Assembly: GCA_964007475.1 (NCBI GenBank)
Contig: OZ023274.1
Coordinates: forward strand, 94,373,750 to 94,437,749
DNA: 64,000 bases
From: Hybos culiciformis
Taxonomy: Eukaryota > Arthropoda > Insecta > Diptera > Hybotidae
Direction: 5' to 3'
The notes below the pieces were generated by a model, which did no database searches, was not told where the DNA came from, and saw nothing but the letters and a program-made list of their open reading frames with translations. The stretch's first letter is position 1, and the number at the start of each line of letters is the position of its first letter. A program made the position numbers and the translations under genes. Shown piece after piece: positions 12,228 to 25,951 of the stretch.

Positions 12228-15200
12228 TTTTCTTGAATGTTGAATATTATTTTATCACCAATATAATATTAATTAACAAATTCAGCCTAAAAATATAGAA
12301 AAAAAAAAGATAAATAAAAATATCAATTCCATTGAATGACATCATCTTCATAACATTATATAGAACGTTTGTCTTCTTCACCAATTTATATTTAATTAGA
12401 ATTAATATGAAAATTTAAATTAGAAATTCGGATTGCATAAAAAAAAAAATGTTTTATTTTATCATCTGGACTCAAAAAAATAAAAATAAAACGTAATACA
12501 AATTAAACAAAAAAATCATTTCCTTTAGGTATATATATGAAAAAAAAAACTTAACATTTGTATACAATACATAAATTCATATTATTATGCAAAAAAAAAA
12601 AATTCTAATTACGAGTTGAAAATACGATAATGTCTATTTACTATTAACACAAATATTTGAAAAAAAAAAAAAAATCATTTTTGTGGCATTCTATGGGCGC
12701 TCTGAGATGTTCTTTAGGTTTAATATTTAACTAGGTTAGCAAAGATATTAAATGTAACTGCATTTGGCAATTGAAAAAAAAAAAATACTAAAAATATAGA
12801 CGTAAATAATTATTTTATTTAATTATTTACAAAATTCAATTCTTCATCCTAATTAAATTTTAGAAGCGATAAAATAAACCTGGAATAACATGAATCGTAA
12901 CTATAATTATTGTAATAAGCGCCATTCGATTAAAGTATACATCTCTATCAAATTTATGTACTTTTTAATGTCGAAAAACATGGATATTTATCATAATGAC
13001 GGCTACAAGATCAATCACATTATTTTACGAGAAATTAAATTCTATTTGAAATAGTAAATTGTTGAACCACCCTTGTCACGTGTACTAAGAAATATTTGAC
13101 TTTGAAATTAAAATAAAATGAAAATTAAATCTTTAATTTTTTTGTTCAGACATTCATATGTAGGTACGTTATTATGTATATTTTTAAAATTAACTAAAAA
13201 TAGTACAAATGCGTACAAACTTTGAACTTAAAATATAAAAAATAAAAAAAACTTTTAATTTTGTTTTGAGTTTCCTATCTTTTTTTTTTAATTAAAATAA
13301 AAAAAATAGATTTTTTGAGAAATATTTGACGGTGGCGTTATAAAATTTAATTAAAAATGTTACATTGTAGAAACATTAGTTTTGTTCAATTTATTTGGAT
13401 TTGTTGATCACGTTTAGTGTTTACGAAAGTCATTCGTAACGAAACACTGCAGTTCCCTAAACAACAAATTTTTAGTTTGTTTTTGTTTAAAAGTTTGTTT
13501 AAGTATGCTGTCAAAAAATTAATTTGGTAAAACAGTATTTTTCTTTATTTACATTTAACACTATTCGGTTTTATTCATATTTTTTAAACTAGTTTTTGTT
13601 TTACATCTCTAGACACTTATTATTCTTGCTGAGTTGTTTTGCTCACTACTTATTCTATCGTAGTGTAAAAAATATGTTTTTAGCCATTTTGCAAATTTAA
13701 ATTTTCCAACAAAAAATTATAAATAATAAAAAAAAGTAAATATTTTTAAAATTTCAAACTTCGGATATTTGAAACGAAATAAATTTTCTTTTTTTCGTTA
13801 ATCTTTTGCCAAATTTTTGTGTTTTATGCGTTTTTTGTTTGGAAGAAGAATATTACGAAATTTTTCATTTAAAATATTTAATTTGAAAATTACATTCATA
13901 TTAATTGAGTTTTCGGCCCCAGAACTTTGATGAGTTTTCGTTTGTGCCTCTAATAATTGGATTAAAATAACATAATTCATGATTCACTTGTTTTAATACA
14001 AACATAAAAACCATCATAAAAAAATTTTTCTTCTAGTTAATTAATCATCGATAATTTCAACAATATTAGAGTTATTCGCTTCATTAAAGCTCAATACCCA
14101 TTAAAATAAGAAACTTGAACTTTTATTGCGAAAAAGATCCTAAAAGTAAAATATAACTTTCTCAAAATCAGGGGTTAACCTGGAACCCGGAAGCATTGCT
14201 TCGATTCCTTAGCTTTCACTAAATTCCGTGCATGAATAAATTAAAAAGTAATTGAGTTTGATAAAGTTCAACTTTTTTTTTGCAGTTCCAAAATTATTAT
14301 GCATTTTAATTTGATTTGTCCAAAATATGGCACGTATAATAAGCTTTACTTGTAGCTCCTGTAATTTTATTCTATAATAAAGATTCTCAGAATAAAAAAT
14401 TTTATTTTCTTTTCTAAAATTTGATGAAATTTTTTATTTTATTTTATTTTTTATTTGATAACTAAAAGTATTTTCAATGCTAAAATTATTTTCCAATTCA
14501 TTTTTTTTTTTTTAATTTTTTTTCATTCTTCTATATAATTTAATTATTTACCAAAAGCTTAGCAGAAAACAATAATTTTGTTTGAATATTTAACGACAAC
14601 TGAAACAGCTTTCGGTTATATTATTTACCCATTCTGTATATTGAATCTATAAAGATCAGATATTCAAAAAAAAAAAAAAAAAACAAAAAAAAAATCATAT
14701 CAACATAAAATGTTTCACAAACACATTAAAGAAAAAAAAAAAATATTTAGCAACCACAAGAAAATAAAAGTTACGAATTTCCATGCGTAGTAATAAACAC
14801 AACTCCTCTTCAATAAAACTGACAGAAAAAAAAAATATCAACAACATTAAAATAACAACATCAACAACACCAACTTAAGAATATGAGGGAAAAACTTAAG
14901 AAAACAAAAAAAAAAAAAAAAAAAGGATAATAAATTTTCTATTAACAATAGATAGATAATTGGAAATAACATTTTCTAGGTGTTTTGACTTTTATTTTAT
15001 CATAATATTTTTTTTCTACTAATAACAGCACCACAATGTTGTGAACCTTGAGAAAGAAAAATGAAAATATAATAATTAATATCCTTGAGTATAGAAAATT
15101 TAACGGAAATTAGAATTGACTAATCGATTTGTATAAAAAAATAAAAATAAAATTAAGGACTAAAATGTTTGGAAATTTTTTTTTAATAGTTTTCAACGAA

Positions 15201-18200
15201 ATTTTGGTTTTCCACATACCTAAGCTAGATACATATATTTGAAATAATTACATAAAATATCTTATTAACAATATACCAATAAATGACACCTCAATTGTAA
15301 TATATTTCATTTATGCCATTTCGTATAAAAAGTTCAATTTATTTCAATCAATATCAGCTCAATTGAGCCCACAACCATTCGATTATTAATTTTTCATTTG
15401 TCCAATTTGTTTAAGTAATAATAAAAAACTAGATCATAAACAAAGAAAATCCTTAATTTGGAAGTAGACACATACCATGTATGTAACAAAGATTTTCTGA
15501 ATTTATGAAATCTGAATAATTTACAATATGGGATAGGTCAGCTTTGATCTCGGATCATTGATAGATATATTTTGCTACTACACTTGGAATACGATCTTGG
15601 ATTTCGATCTGTCCGAAACTAGAAATTGTTAGTTCATTTTCTTTGTATCAAAATTCGTTAAATTTAATTTGAAAAATAATATTAACCCAATGAAAACAGT
15701 TCATCTTCTAACCATTAGAATTTTATTTTTTGAAATCAATTTTTAAACTAAAAAATTTGAATAAAATGTATATTTTTTAAATATTAAATTCCAATTATTT
15801 TTTAGATTTTTTTTTTACATTGGAATCAAATGGGTTTATATTGAAATAAAATTGAATAATCTTAAATGAAGCAGTCGAACTCTGTTGGCTGTTAGAAAAA
15901 GTGATGTGGTTTGGGTTTATTTTAAGAAATGGGGATATTTGAATAAATTCATATTTTTTAATTTAATCAAGTTGGAAATTTCAAGTATGTTAGATTGTGA
16001 TGTTGAAAACTTCTCAATGAATGATATTAAATAGCCCTTTTAAATTTAAATTATTTATGCGATAAACTGAACAAAAAAAATATGTAGATTCTACCTAGTT
16101 TCCATTGCTAAAACACAAGAATTCTATAAATAAATTTAATTTTGGCCAAGAGTTGTATGAATTGTTTGAATGTTTAAAATTATTGTAAAACTTCTTTAAA
16201 AATAATTTTTTTGATTCCACAGTAATAAAAATTTTATATAAAGAATATATAAAAAAAAATACAAATAAACTTCTTTATTTCTTATGTTTTTCTGTGTTCT
16301 TTTTATGTTATGTTGTTATATGTAGCATAGCATTAATGATTTCAAAAATTAACCTTGACAAGTAAATGGGTGTAGCGCGCAAAAAAATATTCGTTTATTG
16401 GCCCTTTTTTTTTTGTTTAAAAGTATATAAACTTTTTTTTTTAATTTTTAAACTATTAAAATTGAAATAAAATTAATCAAGAGAAATTTTATTTAACAAA
16501 AAAAATATGTTAAAAATATGAACAGACCGATAAAAAAATTACAGTTTATTTATGTATATATATAGTATATCTAAATAACTTAATTTATTATTTATTGTTA
16601 TATACTTGAGTATTAAATAACACATAAATTATTTTGTATATCTATAAAAACTGCCAATAAGTCCAAATCTAATTCAAATCCAAATAAGTGTAGAAATGAA
16701 AATTTTTATAAGAATGTGTTGTACCAAAATTATATAAATTATAATGAATATCTTTTGAAATACATAAATATGTATTAAATCTATATTAACATTTTGAGAT
16801 CCGGTTTAATTTAAGTTCAATATTAAGGGTTAATAAAGTTATTAATTATAATTAATTACATAGTATCTTGTTTGAACGACACGTGTTTTATTAATCAGAT
16901 AAATAGGGAATCTTCTATATTATAATAATGGTCTGAACTTAAGTCCTTGGCTTAATAATCTTAAATACACACAGAATTATTCGTATTTCTAAATCAACAG
17001 AACTTTATATTTTCATATATGTATTTAGAAATAAATTAATTGAGAAAATAAATTGAACACTCAACAAATCTAATATTAAAGTAATTTCTAAAATTTTGAA
17101 GAGTTAATTTTATTGATTTATACACTTATACTATAATAGTTCTCATATATATGCCAAAATATTTGTTTTCTAGAAAATAAATAAATTCATTCTTGAATTC
17201 GACAGTTTTGAGTTTAGAAATATACTTAAGTTTAATTATTTCTAAAATGCCACCTGAGTACATTAAAAAATATAATAAAAATAATGATTGTTCAAATATT
17301 ATAATAAGTAAAAAATTATAATTGAGACATCTTGTGCCTAAATTATAATTAATATGACAATATTATAGATATAATGTGGTGTGGTGTGATCATGATCGGT
17401 CTTAATATCAAAAATTGTAATACTTGATACAAATAAATAATTTTATAATTTATGAATTCAAAATATAATTGAAAATTAAGAAAAATTTTATACACAACTG
17501 GTTGTATCAATTTAAGCTTTTTTTTTTTGATAATTATTATTTCCTTAACAATTAAACATTTATTTATGACAAATTAGGCGCATTTAAAATTTTTTTTTTG
17601 ATAAATTCAATTATTTATTATCAGCATATACAGTTAGGAAATTATGATTTATTTCCTTTTAAGGTGTACATAATGTAGCATAAATACAAAAAAAGAATTT
17701 ATATTTAATGACTCTATATTTAATTGTAAGAAATCACGTTAGAGAAAGGTGTGTACCGTAATACACTGAAAGTACTATATGATGGACTATAAATAAGACT
17801 TAGCAGAAAAGTTATTCACTACAATATTTTAATGGTATGAATGACATTGTGTTTCTGCACTTAGTCACGCAATAATGAACTTTAGGTTTCCTTAGAAACA
17901 ATTCGAAAACAAAAATTGAAAGCAAAAATTATTGTTTACCTATAAATAAAAATTTTATGTTTAACAGGTAACAAATTTCGATCTATTTCAATATTGTTTT
18001 CAATCAATTAAATTAAAAGTAAAAATTAATTTTAAAATTGAGAAAATTATTTTTCGTGTGTTTCGTAAAATTATAATGAAAATTGAAAATTCGTTGCTTG
18101 TGCTTTTCCACATATTTTCCATGTGAGCTTTTAAATTTTTTATTTTACTTTGAAAATTTTTACACATAAAGCTTAATCATAATACTTTTGAAAATACTTA

Positions 18201-19625
18201 TGTGAATTTGAGTATGTAGGACACGTTTTTATGTAAATTTTAATTTTATTGCAACTAAAAAATTAGACTTTTTTTTTTGCTTACTTTTCATCAATTTGTC
18301 TCATTGAGCTATATTTATATACAGTATAAAAAATTGTTTACTTGAAAGCTTAAAAGTGAATGAAAATTTTTACAAGATCAATTTTTAATTGTTTGTGTGA
18401 ATTTAGATTTGAGTAATTTTATGAACACAACTTATGTGTGAAAAATATTTTTGACATTTTGTATATTTGAACATTATTATTTGTTCTGCAAATAATGTAA
18501 AAAAATATATAGTACATAGGAAATAATATAACAAAATGCGTTTTTTTTAATTTCGGTTGCAAACTTTCATTGCGAAGCGTAACTAACTTTCATTGCGAAG
18601 CGTAACTTTTTTTTTGTAATTTTTCTGTATCAAAAATTCAAACACTTTATTATTGACCGTGAAAAATTAACATATAACAAGGGTGTGGAGAAGTGTTATG
18701 TACATTTTTTTACAAAGCTCAGGTATATGTGCCAAAAAAAAAATTAAACATTAGAGACAACAGGTATAGAAATTTTTTGTTGATTGTAAATATAAAAAAA
18801 AACAAATTTGAACATAATAAAATTCAATGACATCATCCACAGTTTTTTTTTTCGATAATCACCTATAAAAAAAAGCGTTTTATATAATACTTATAATAAA
18901 AAAGATTTTTATTTTATTTTGGCCATCCACAGAGCTTCTTTTTTTTCTACTAAATTACATATATTTTTTTAATTTTTATTTTTTAATTTTTCTTCTGACC
19001 ATAAATTCTTAATTTAAAAATAGCGGGAGCGCAAATTTATACACATATATTATTTAACAAAAAAAAAAAATTATTATATATTTATTACATCATTTTCATT
19101 AACTTTTAGTGAATGTATGTACTTCGTCTTATTTTCCGTATGCTGGTTTGCTTATACATATAATACCTACTGCACGAAATTTGACGTCAAAATTATGCGG
19201 AAAAAAAAATTCAATTAACATAAATTTTTATTCGATAATTAATTAGAACTATTCTTATAAATAATTTCAAATCAAATTTTTGTTGAACGAACATTTTATT
19301 ACGATTTTAATGAAGTTAACACATTTATATAGTTAAATCTTAAATATTTTTTTTTCTCAATTTGTCGAAAAGCATCTCATATTTAATTTGTCGAATAAAT
19401 TTGTGTTATTTAACCTTAAATAAAATACAATTAAATATTTATGATCATATAAGTAGTTCAAATTTTTAATATATGTAGTGCTTGCTTAATATTTATTATG
19501 CATTATGAATATATTCGTCAATTTAATGATGTATATGGTTATTTTAATGTCCTATTTTTACAGAAATTTTCATTTATGCACGAACTGTAAAAATATTATT
19601 AGTTCATTAAAAATATCTCAATATT
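12228..19625. other. 7.4-kb AT-rich intergenic region, no gene seen
   Basis: Dense poly(A)/poly(T) and short open frames of random composition. A 23-bp tandem duplication lies at 18562-18607. A few GC-richer scraps (for example around 13900-13935 and 14170-14200) resemble transposon debris but cannot be assigned. No coding exon with splice support was found. Confidence 0.5.
18562..18607. repeat. 23-bp tandem duplication, two copies
   Basis: Two adjacent identical copies (18562-18584, 18585-18607) of a unit beginning AACTTTCATTGCGAAGCG. Confidence 0.9.
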
Positions 19626-19815
19626 ATTATGAGTAGACTGCGGATTTATATGCAATTGCATATTCGTACAGGAGTAACCTAGAACAAAAAGAGAAACAGC
19701 TAAGTACGTTTGGTGTAAAAACAAATTATTTCAAACGTATTTATATCTGCATATTCGCATATATTGCATATTTTTTCATATTTGCATATTTTGCATATCA
19801 ACGTATATTTTATTA

Positions 19816-20160
19816 TCGTCCATGAAACAGGAATATGTCCTATCACGAAATTTTGTCACTTTTGAGGTAATGATGCATTATTATGTACTTTTTGATGACG
19901 CGTCGTTCAGTCGTACTCAGAAAAATTAGAAAAAATCCATTATATGCTTTTTTAGCACAATTAAAAAATGTACTATCAATTTGACATACATTTTTGTAAG
20001 GGAAAAAGTACTATGTACCTCCAATTACTTCTGAACAAAGTGTCCGCTTGCGCGCCAAAATTACATTTGGTTTTTTTAGGATATATTCTGAACAAAGTGT
20101 CCGCTTGCTCGCCAAAATTACATTTGGTTTTTTTAGGATATATTCCTGTTTCATGGACGA
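19816..20160. mobile_element. 345-bp inverted-repeat element nested in the hAT element
   Basis: Arms of 25 bp (19816-19840 and 20136-20160, one mismatch) begin TCGTCCATGAAACAGGAATA and point inward. TA precedes and follows the arms, which fits a TA target duplication (Tc1/mariner-like MITE), although TA is common here. The interior includes a 57-bp unit in tandem duplicate. It could instead be an internal fold-back of the host element. Confidence 0.55.
20031..20144. repeat. 57-bp tandem duplication
   Basis: Two adjacent copies (20031-20087, 20088-20144) starting CTGAACAAAGTGTCCGCTTG and differing at one visible position (GCGCGCC versus GCTCGCC). The unit length is a multiple of three and both copies stay open on the plus strand, but the frame lies inside a transposon and looks accidental. 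Confidence 0.9.
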
Positions 20161-20243
20161 TATCTTGTTTTCTATCTTGTGAAGTTAAGAAATAATGTAC
20201 TATTGTTTCATTAGTAGTAATAAATACTATAATAGAGTACGGC

Positions 20244-20675
20244 CAGCGGCGGACTGGCAGTCGGGCATACTTGGCAAATGCCCGGTGGACCCACAGTTTT
20301 TTTTAATATTATATATTCTTTACAAGCTTACGAAACTAGAATTAAAAGTAATATTTTAATAATTTAATTATCCAAGAAATTAAACAATTACTTCTTTAAA
20401 TTATTGGGGCCGATTTCATAAAATTTATTTCTTTAAATAAGTGTTTTTTTGCTTTTTAATTAGCAAAATCGAGTATTATCTATCTGTCTTGAATATTTGC
20501 GCCGTATTTAAAAAAAAAAAAGTTAATTATTTTTAATTATTATTTTTATATGTAAAGTAAAATTATTTGAATTGTTTTTTTTTTGGGCATTTTTTCATTC
20601 AAAAATTTTTCTCTTCTCGCTAGCTTATTTCCTTTTGAAATGCCCGGGCCGAATTTTTGTGCCAGTCCGCCGCTG
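20244..20675. mobile_element. 432-bp hAT-type MITE nested in the larger hAT element
   Basis: The element starts CAGCGGCGGACTGGCA and ends with the reverse complement TGCCAGTCCGCCGCTG, a 16-bp perfect TIR. A second complementary pair (AATGCCCGG near 20277 and AAATGCCCGGGCC near 20639) extends the similarity. The flanks AGTACGGC (20236-20243) and ATTACGGC (20676-20683) match at seven of eight positions, consistent with an 8-bp duplication. It has no coding capacity. Confidence 0.85.
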
Positions 20676-21447
20676 ATTACGGCATATTACTTCCAACCGA
20701 ATTTTAAAACACACTATCAAAAATAATGCGCGAAATCGACGATAAAAAAGGGATTCGCTGAAAAAAATTTACTAAAATTTGCATTGATTTGTTTTTTAAA
20801 TTTTGAAGTCTGGTTTTGAAAAGTTGTTGTTGTTGCTTGTAGTAGTCAATATTTCGTCGAAAGGGTAACAATTTTTGATGTGTTCTGACGATATTTTTTA
20901 TTAAATTTGTGAAAAGTTTTGTGAAAATGTTAAATGTAACTTAGAAAAATTTCTAGTTCTTTTGTCGTGAAAGTTACCAAATAATGTTCTTTCAGTTACC
21001 AAAAAATTAATCATAAAATTTACAAAATTGTTTTTTAATGTTTTTGAATCGGTCTTATTTGTTTTAATAGAAACTAAAACGTTTTTGGAAACGGTATTAC
21101 TTTAAAGGAATTGTTTTAGCAGCATCAATTTGAATCGATTTGAATTATAATTGAATATTTTTATCAATTGAATAACTAATTTTAGTGCGAAATAATAATT
21201 TTTTTTTCAATAATTGTTTTTTTCTCTAAGGAAATTTTCTGCATATTTTGCATGTGTTTGCATATATTTGCATATTTTGTGCATATTTGCTGCATATGCA
21301 CTTGCATAAATTTTGCATAAAAAATGCATATTTCGATATGTTAACGAAAATCTCTTTTACTATTTATTAGAAGACGATATTGAAAGTATATTCCTTTTTT
21401 AACCTGAAAACAAAAAATTGCATATAAATCCGCAGTCTAATTATGAG

Positions 21448-22453
21448 TATATATAGTAGAATAAAAATAATTTAACTTAGAGCCTAGACGTAACATAATA
21501 CGCGATATCTTAGAAAAACAATTTTTTTTTTTTACAATTGTTTGACCTCTAAAAAGTAAAATGAAATTGAATTCTTATCGTTTTTACTAACATTTTATTT
21601 ACTCACTTTATCTACTTTTTGAAATGAAAAGTTTTTATTTATAAGAATTTTTTTATTTAAAATGTTTTCACCATATTATTTCGGAATTTTATGCGGGTAT
21701 GTTGGATTGAAGCTGAGTGTAGGATTCCATCCGCCAGGTTAGAAATAAAGAGTGTAGGTAGTGGGAGTACAAATACATAACAATATCTCATAAATGAAGT
21801 ATGGGGCTCGTTTTCAGCATTTCCATCTTAGATACTTTAATTTTTTTCTAGATACACAATCGGGTTCCTTCAATATCATTTTACCAATATACCATTTAGT
21901 CATTTTACAGGGTCATACACAATATATTAACATAACAATTTTCGTCGAAATCCAAACCATAGTAAGAATTCTTGGGATGTAACCATTTTTATAGCTTCCT
22001 CTAATCGACATAAATCTACCCAAATATTAATTTCCACTAGTATCCATTTAGACTTTTAAAAAAATTGAAAATTTATAATAATTTTACGTAGGTATATATA
22101 AAAATAAAAATTCGGTTGGCTGGTTAAAAGCATTTTAGTGGCGGACGGACCGGTAGAGATATAATGAAACTATTTAGTCCGTTTTCTATTTTTTTTGTGG
22201 CAAAACGCGGCGTTTGATTAGCGATGAATTGCTTGTAGTGGAATTATATAAAAAAACAAAAGTATGTTTTTCAGAAAATAAAAAACACATATTTATGATG
22301 CTTTTAATAAAATCGTATAAAGCTAATAGGTATCTGTATACATGCCATTTTTTTTGCAATTTTTTTCAGTATCATTTAAGCTTTGAATAGTTTAATATTT
22401 ATTATATTGTTTTTATTTAATAAATAACTGATAAAAACAAAAAGAAGTAAAAT
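21448..22453. other. intergenic region upstream of the first GLYAT-like gene
   Basis: AT-rich DNA without an exon. A short segment near 21790-21812 (CATAAATGAAGTATGGGGCT) is repeated with few changes near 42016, suggesting a dispersed repeat. TGATAA, a GATA-factor type word, lies at 22429, 25 bases before the next start codon. Confidence 0.5.
22429..22434 (+). promoter_or_regulatory. possible GATA-factor site upstream of GLYAT-like copy A
   Basis: TGATAA lies 25 bases upstream of the start codon. Copies B and C have TGATAAG-type words in comparable places. Such words are frequent in AT-rich DNA, so support is weak. Confidence 0.25.
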
Positions 22454-25277
22454 ATGAATTTAGATATTCTTCGCCCAATTACACAATCAGAATTAGCATA
22501 TTTGGCAAAGTTATATAAAAAAAATTATGATAAAACAACTTATCATTATTTGTCAATTTATAATCAATTGAAATGGAATAAATATTTTGAAGAAAATGAT
22601 GTTGATTTAAATTCAACAGAATGGAAAATATTTCGAAAATATTTTTACACCCATCGATATGGAAATTTCAAAGATAATGGAACTTATTTTAGTTTTTATA
22701 AAGATTTTGTATGTTGTTAATATAATGTTGAAACCATAGGCACATAATGTTGAAATCAATATTTGACATAAAAATTTCAGAAACTTTTGCTACAATTCAT
22801 TTACTATAGATTTTTAGGCGAGTTATTGTCAGAAGAAAATGCAGTTTCAGTTATCTTTCATCTTTCTTTGACTAATTTCCACTATTTGTTTTTATTTTAA
22901 AACCACAGCAAAGTTATATTGCAGTATTCACCTTTTATGGATTTCTATAGTATTGTTAGGAAAATCGTACAAAAGTTTTTGAGACATTTTTTGAGTTCAA
23001 GAACATCCTATTGATCCAAAATATTGAATGCATATTTTATTTTTTTTTAGAGAACAACAATATCATTTTTTTCACTTGAATCGTCTTTGGGGGAATTAAA
23101 AGAATGCCTAAACAGAACGAAATTGATTGAATGGCATTCAGGACCTCTTCTAGTTGGAGTTCATTATGATATTGCACCGATAATCAAAGAAATATCTGTT
23201 TCAAATGGTGGAATACCAGAAATACCTAGACAATGTTTATTTTTTTCTATAGATAATATCAAGGCTAAGAATTTAGATGAGCCAAGGTATAATTGATAAG
23301 TATTTGCTCCGAAATACATAAATTCTAACCACATTTTCTAACTCGTATTTAGTTTAATTCATGAAATTACATTTTGTATTACGTTTAGGTGTTTATTTTT
23401 ATGTCATCCCATATGTCATTCCTTACCACTTTATAAGTGCACACTGCACATATTAATTTTTCTTTGTAATGGTGTGTCCTTGTTCTATATTCTTTTAGTT
23501 CACCATTAGATTCAGAATTTAAACTGATATCGCTTATTCCAGAAAATGCTGAAATAATTCATTCTGATTGGCCAAATAAAAAAGAAAATTCTGTAGAATT
23601 TATTCGAGGATTAATCAAAATGAATAGAACTTTTGGAATTGTTGAAATCTCTTCAAATAAATTAATTGCTTGGATATTCCAAATAGAGTATTCTGGAATA
23701 GGGTAAGTACAGTGAAAATTTGATTTTTAATTATTTATTGTTGAAAATTTATCAATGAATATCTATTAAGTCGTGATTCCGTGATATTGTAAAATAAAAT
23801 TCCTTATATTAAGAACTAAGCATCTAAATATAATATTATTTTCTATATAAAATTTATCGTTTGTTAATATCATTTGTTTTTATGGTAAATTTACCAATGA
23901 TGTTCAAGTGAGAAAAGTTAAAAACATTAGCATGTTGACAGTTTGCTCATAGGTGTAAACGAGTAAATGATATCTTGTTGTAAATATCTGAATAATATTA
24001 CATAAGAAAATTAATAATTCAATAATCAGATATACAACATATCAACATATATGATTTTATACAATTTTATAAAATTTATTTTTAAAATATTTTTAACTTC
24101 TATAACAAATTATAAATCGAAAATTATTTAGGTAGTTGTATAAAAATTGATACACATTTATGTATTTTTTTTTAAACATAAATTAAGTAACATAAATAAT
24201 CGCCGTTTACTTATATAGGCAATAATCGTGAAACACAGCTATTAGTTTTTTTTTTCAACAAACAGAACATAAGAACGTGCTTAATTCTATTTTATACCTA
24301 CATACTTGCACATACGTACATATTTATTTTCCAAAAATTCTTTTCTTTATTTACGATGGTTTCGTTTTAAATTTCAGTTAAATTTCTTTCGTCATCGATT
24401 AACTCTTTTATGATCGGAATTTTTTTTTTAGTTCACAAAAAAAATTAAATTATGGTTCATGTTGTTTTGCTATTAGTTCTGTGGCCTAAATTGCTATTAG
24501 TTCTGTGGCCTAGGATTAGGATCTCACTTCAGGCGCGCTTAGCGATTTTGATAGAGGAAAATCTTATGGGTTCGATGTTTTTATATTTTTTACTGGGTTT
24601 GCGCAGCGCATCATATCTTTGGGCTAATTAATAAACCGCATAAAAATGTATATAATTGTAGATCAGAGTGCCGATAGATGTGAAAAGAAGACTAATGTTA
24701 ATAATTTTAATTCACAAATCATAAAATTCTAATTCTTGATACTACATTTTAGTACAAAATTAAAACAAACCTCTATTATTTCTTAGTTATAAGTTTCCAC
24801 TTCTGTCGGCAGTCCATAACTGATTCGTTTTCTTGGTTACAATCAATAAACTAAATAGCATTGAAAGGGTTAATTCAATAATACTTTCTTGAGTGGATAA
24901 TCAAAATAAAAACACATTACGATATGTTATTCATTATTTTTGAATAAAATTCATAGAAGATGGAGGAGTCATTAAAAAAATGAATTATTTTCGTATTGAA
25001 TAATAAATTTTATTACTTAGACTTAGAAGATAATGTTAATAAAATATTTATTTTCAGAATTTTACACGTCATACCAAAATATCGTAGACATGGTTTTGCA
25101 GCTTTTTTAGTTGCTAGATTAACTAAAGAAATAGCTAAATTTGAGCCTATCAATGTATCAGCTTTCATTGTTTTAAACAATACAAAATCGCAAAATCTTT
25201 TCCAAAAATTGGGTTACAATCGAATTGTGGACACATTTTGGATAAATTTTAAAGTAATCAAAAATGGGAAAATTTAA
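22454..25277 (+). CDS. glycine N-acyltransferase-like protein, copy A
   Basis: Four exons: 22454-22708, 23051-23286, 23499-23702 and 25058-25277. All junctions are GT-AG with phases 0, 2, 2, matching copies B and C. The 304-residue product is the usual length for the GLYAT/GLYATL family. These enzymes transfer an acyl group from acyl-CoA to glycine or another small amine, typically in conjugation and detoxification. The C-terminal GNAT fold is visible in exon 4: VIPKYRRHGFAAFLVARLTK is the acyl-CoA pyrophosphate-binding region, with a GFAA variant where B and C have GFGT. SQNLFQKLGY is the late GNAT motif. Exon 1 is nearly identical to the other copies, but exons 2-4 are clearly more divergent, so A is the outlier. 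The 1.36-kb third intron has a 24-bp tandem duplication. The true acceptor amine cannot be told from sequence. Confidence 0.88.
24467..24514. repeat. 24-bp tandem duplication
   Basis: Two adjacent copies (24467-24490, 24491-24514) of a unit starting TTGCTATTAGTTCTGTGGCC, inside the third intron of GLYAT-like copy A. They differ only in the last two bases. Confidence 0.9.
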
Positions 25278-25937
25278 TTGTGTGGATACATTCTGATGAT
25301 GGATAGATTTCAAATAAATTAAAAGTGGGAAAATTTTTCGTACATTATTTTATGTATATTTCATATTTTTCAAATATATAGAGTTAGTACGTTAGTACTC
25401 ACGTAGTGAACATTATTAATTTTATTTTGCATGAATACTAGTTACTAACAATGTGTTTTGTTTCAATATTTTATATCATTTAAATATTTTTACAAAATTT
25501 ATTCCAAAGGTCCTAAAAGTGAGATTTATATTATAATAAATAACTTTTGCGTTAAAGGCAAACCGATGGTCGAAAAATCTAGTTTTCAGCTCATTTTTTG
25601 CATTTTAGTTAAGCTTTAATTTGTTAGTAAGTAGATCCCCAGTCCAACTGCATTAAAACAAATATAATACTCGTAGTTCATTTCTTTGATTCGAATTTTA
25701 TAACTTAAAAAATAAATATAATTGGTACTAGATTTAAACAAAAAAAAAATATATTAATCTTTCAAATTATCTTGCATAAACAAATAAACTTTTTCTTATA
25801 ATGAACTTCTTATCAATCAAAGCCAAATGAGAAAAAAAATTTATTACAATATTATTTTAAATTTAAAATTAGCTTTTTTTCATTATGTATAATAATCTAT
25901 GTAGAAAAATTTCATGAAATAGTCTTTAATAAATTTT

Positions 25938-25944
25938 TGATAAG
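25938..25944 (+). promoter_or_regulatory. TGATAAG word just before GLYAT-like copy B start
   Basis: TGATAAG lies eight bases before the ATG at 25952, and CTTATCA (its complement) at 25809-25815. The second position matches CTTATCA at 28781-28787 upstream of copy C; the surrounding sequence (AATAAACTTTTTC then TTCTTATCA) is shared. This is consistent with a GATA-regulated promoter, but it may simply reflect duplication. Confidence 0.3.
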
Positions 25945-25951
25945 GTAAAAG

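Larger units (their letters stand above)
19634..21439. mobile_element. non-autonomous hAT-type element, 1806 bp, with nested insertions
   Basis: The ends are 24-bp perfect terminal inverted repeats (start TAGACTGCGGATTTATATGC; the right end is its reverse complement, ending CCGCAGTCTA). They are flanked by a perfect 8-bp direct repeat, ATTATGAG, at 19626-19633 and 21440-21447. An 8-bp target duplication is the hallmark of the hAT superfamily. Both subterminal zones carry clusters of GCATATTTGCATAT-like words (19740-19800 and 21238-21335), as expected for transposase binding sites. No transposase frame remains. The interior holds two further inverted-repeat structures (19816-20160 and 20244-20675), so the element has acted as a landing pad. 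The perfect TSD and TIRs imply a fairly recent insertion. Confidence 0.85.

Noticed and set aside
14620..14640. Minus-strand ATGG followed by GTAAAT, resembling the micro-exon of the gene at 10626
   Set aside because: The ATGG at 12224-12227 is closer and has a better donor; this one probably arises by chance.
19968..20195. 75-codon plus-strand frame with a repeated 19-residue unit
   Set aside because: It lies inside nested transposons, and the repeat comes from a 57-bp tandem duplication that happens to be a multiple of three.
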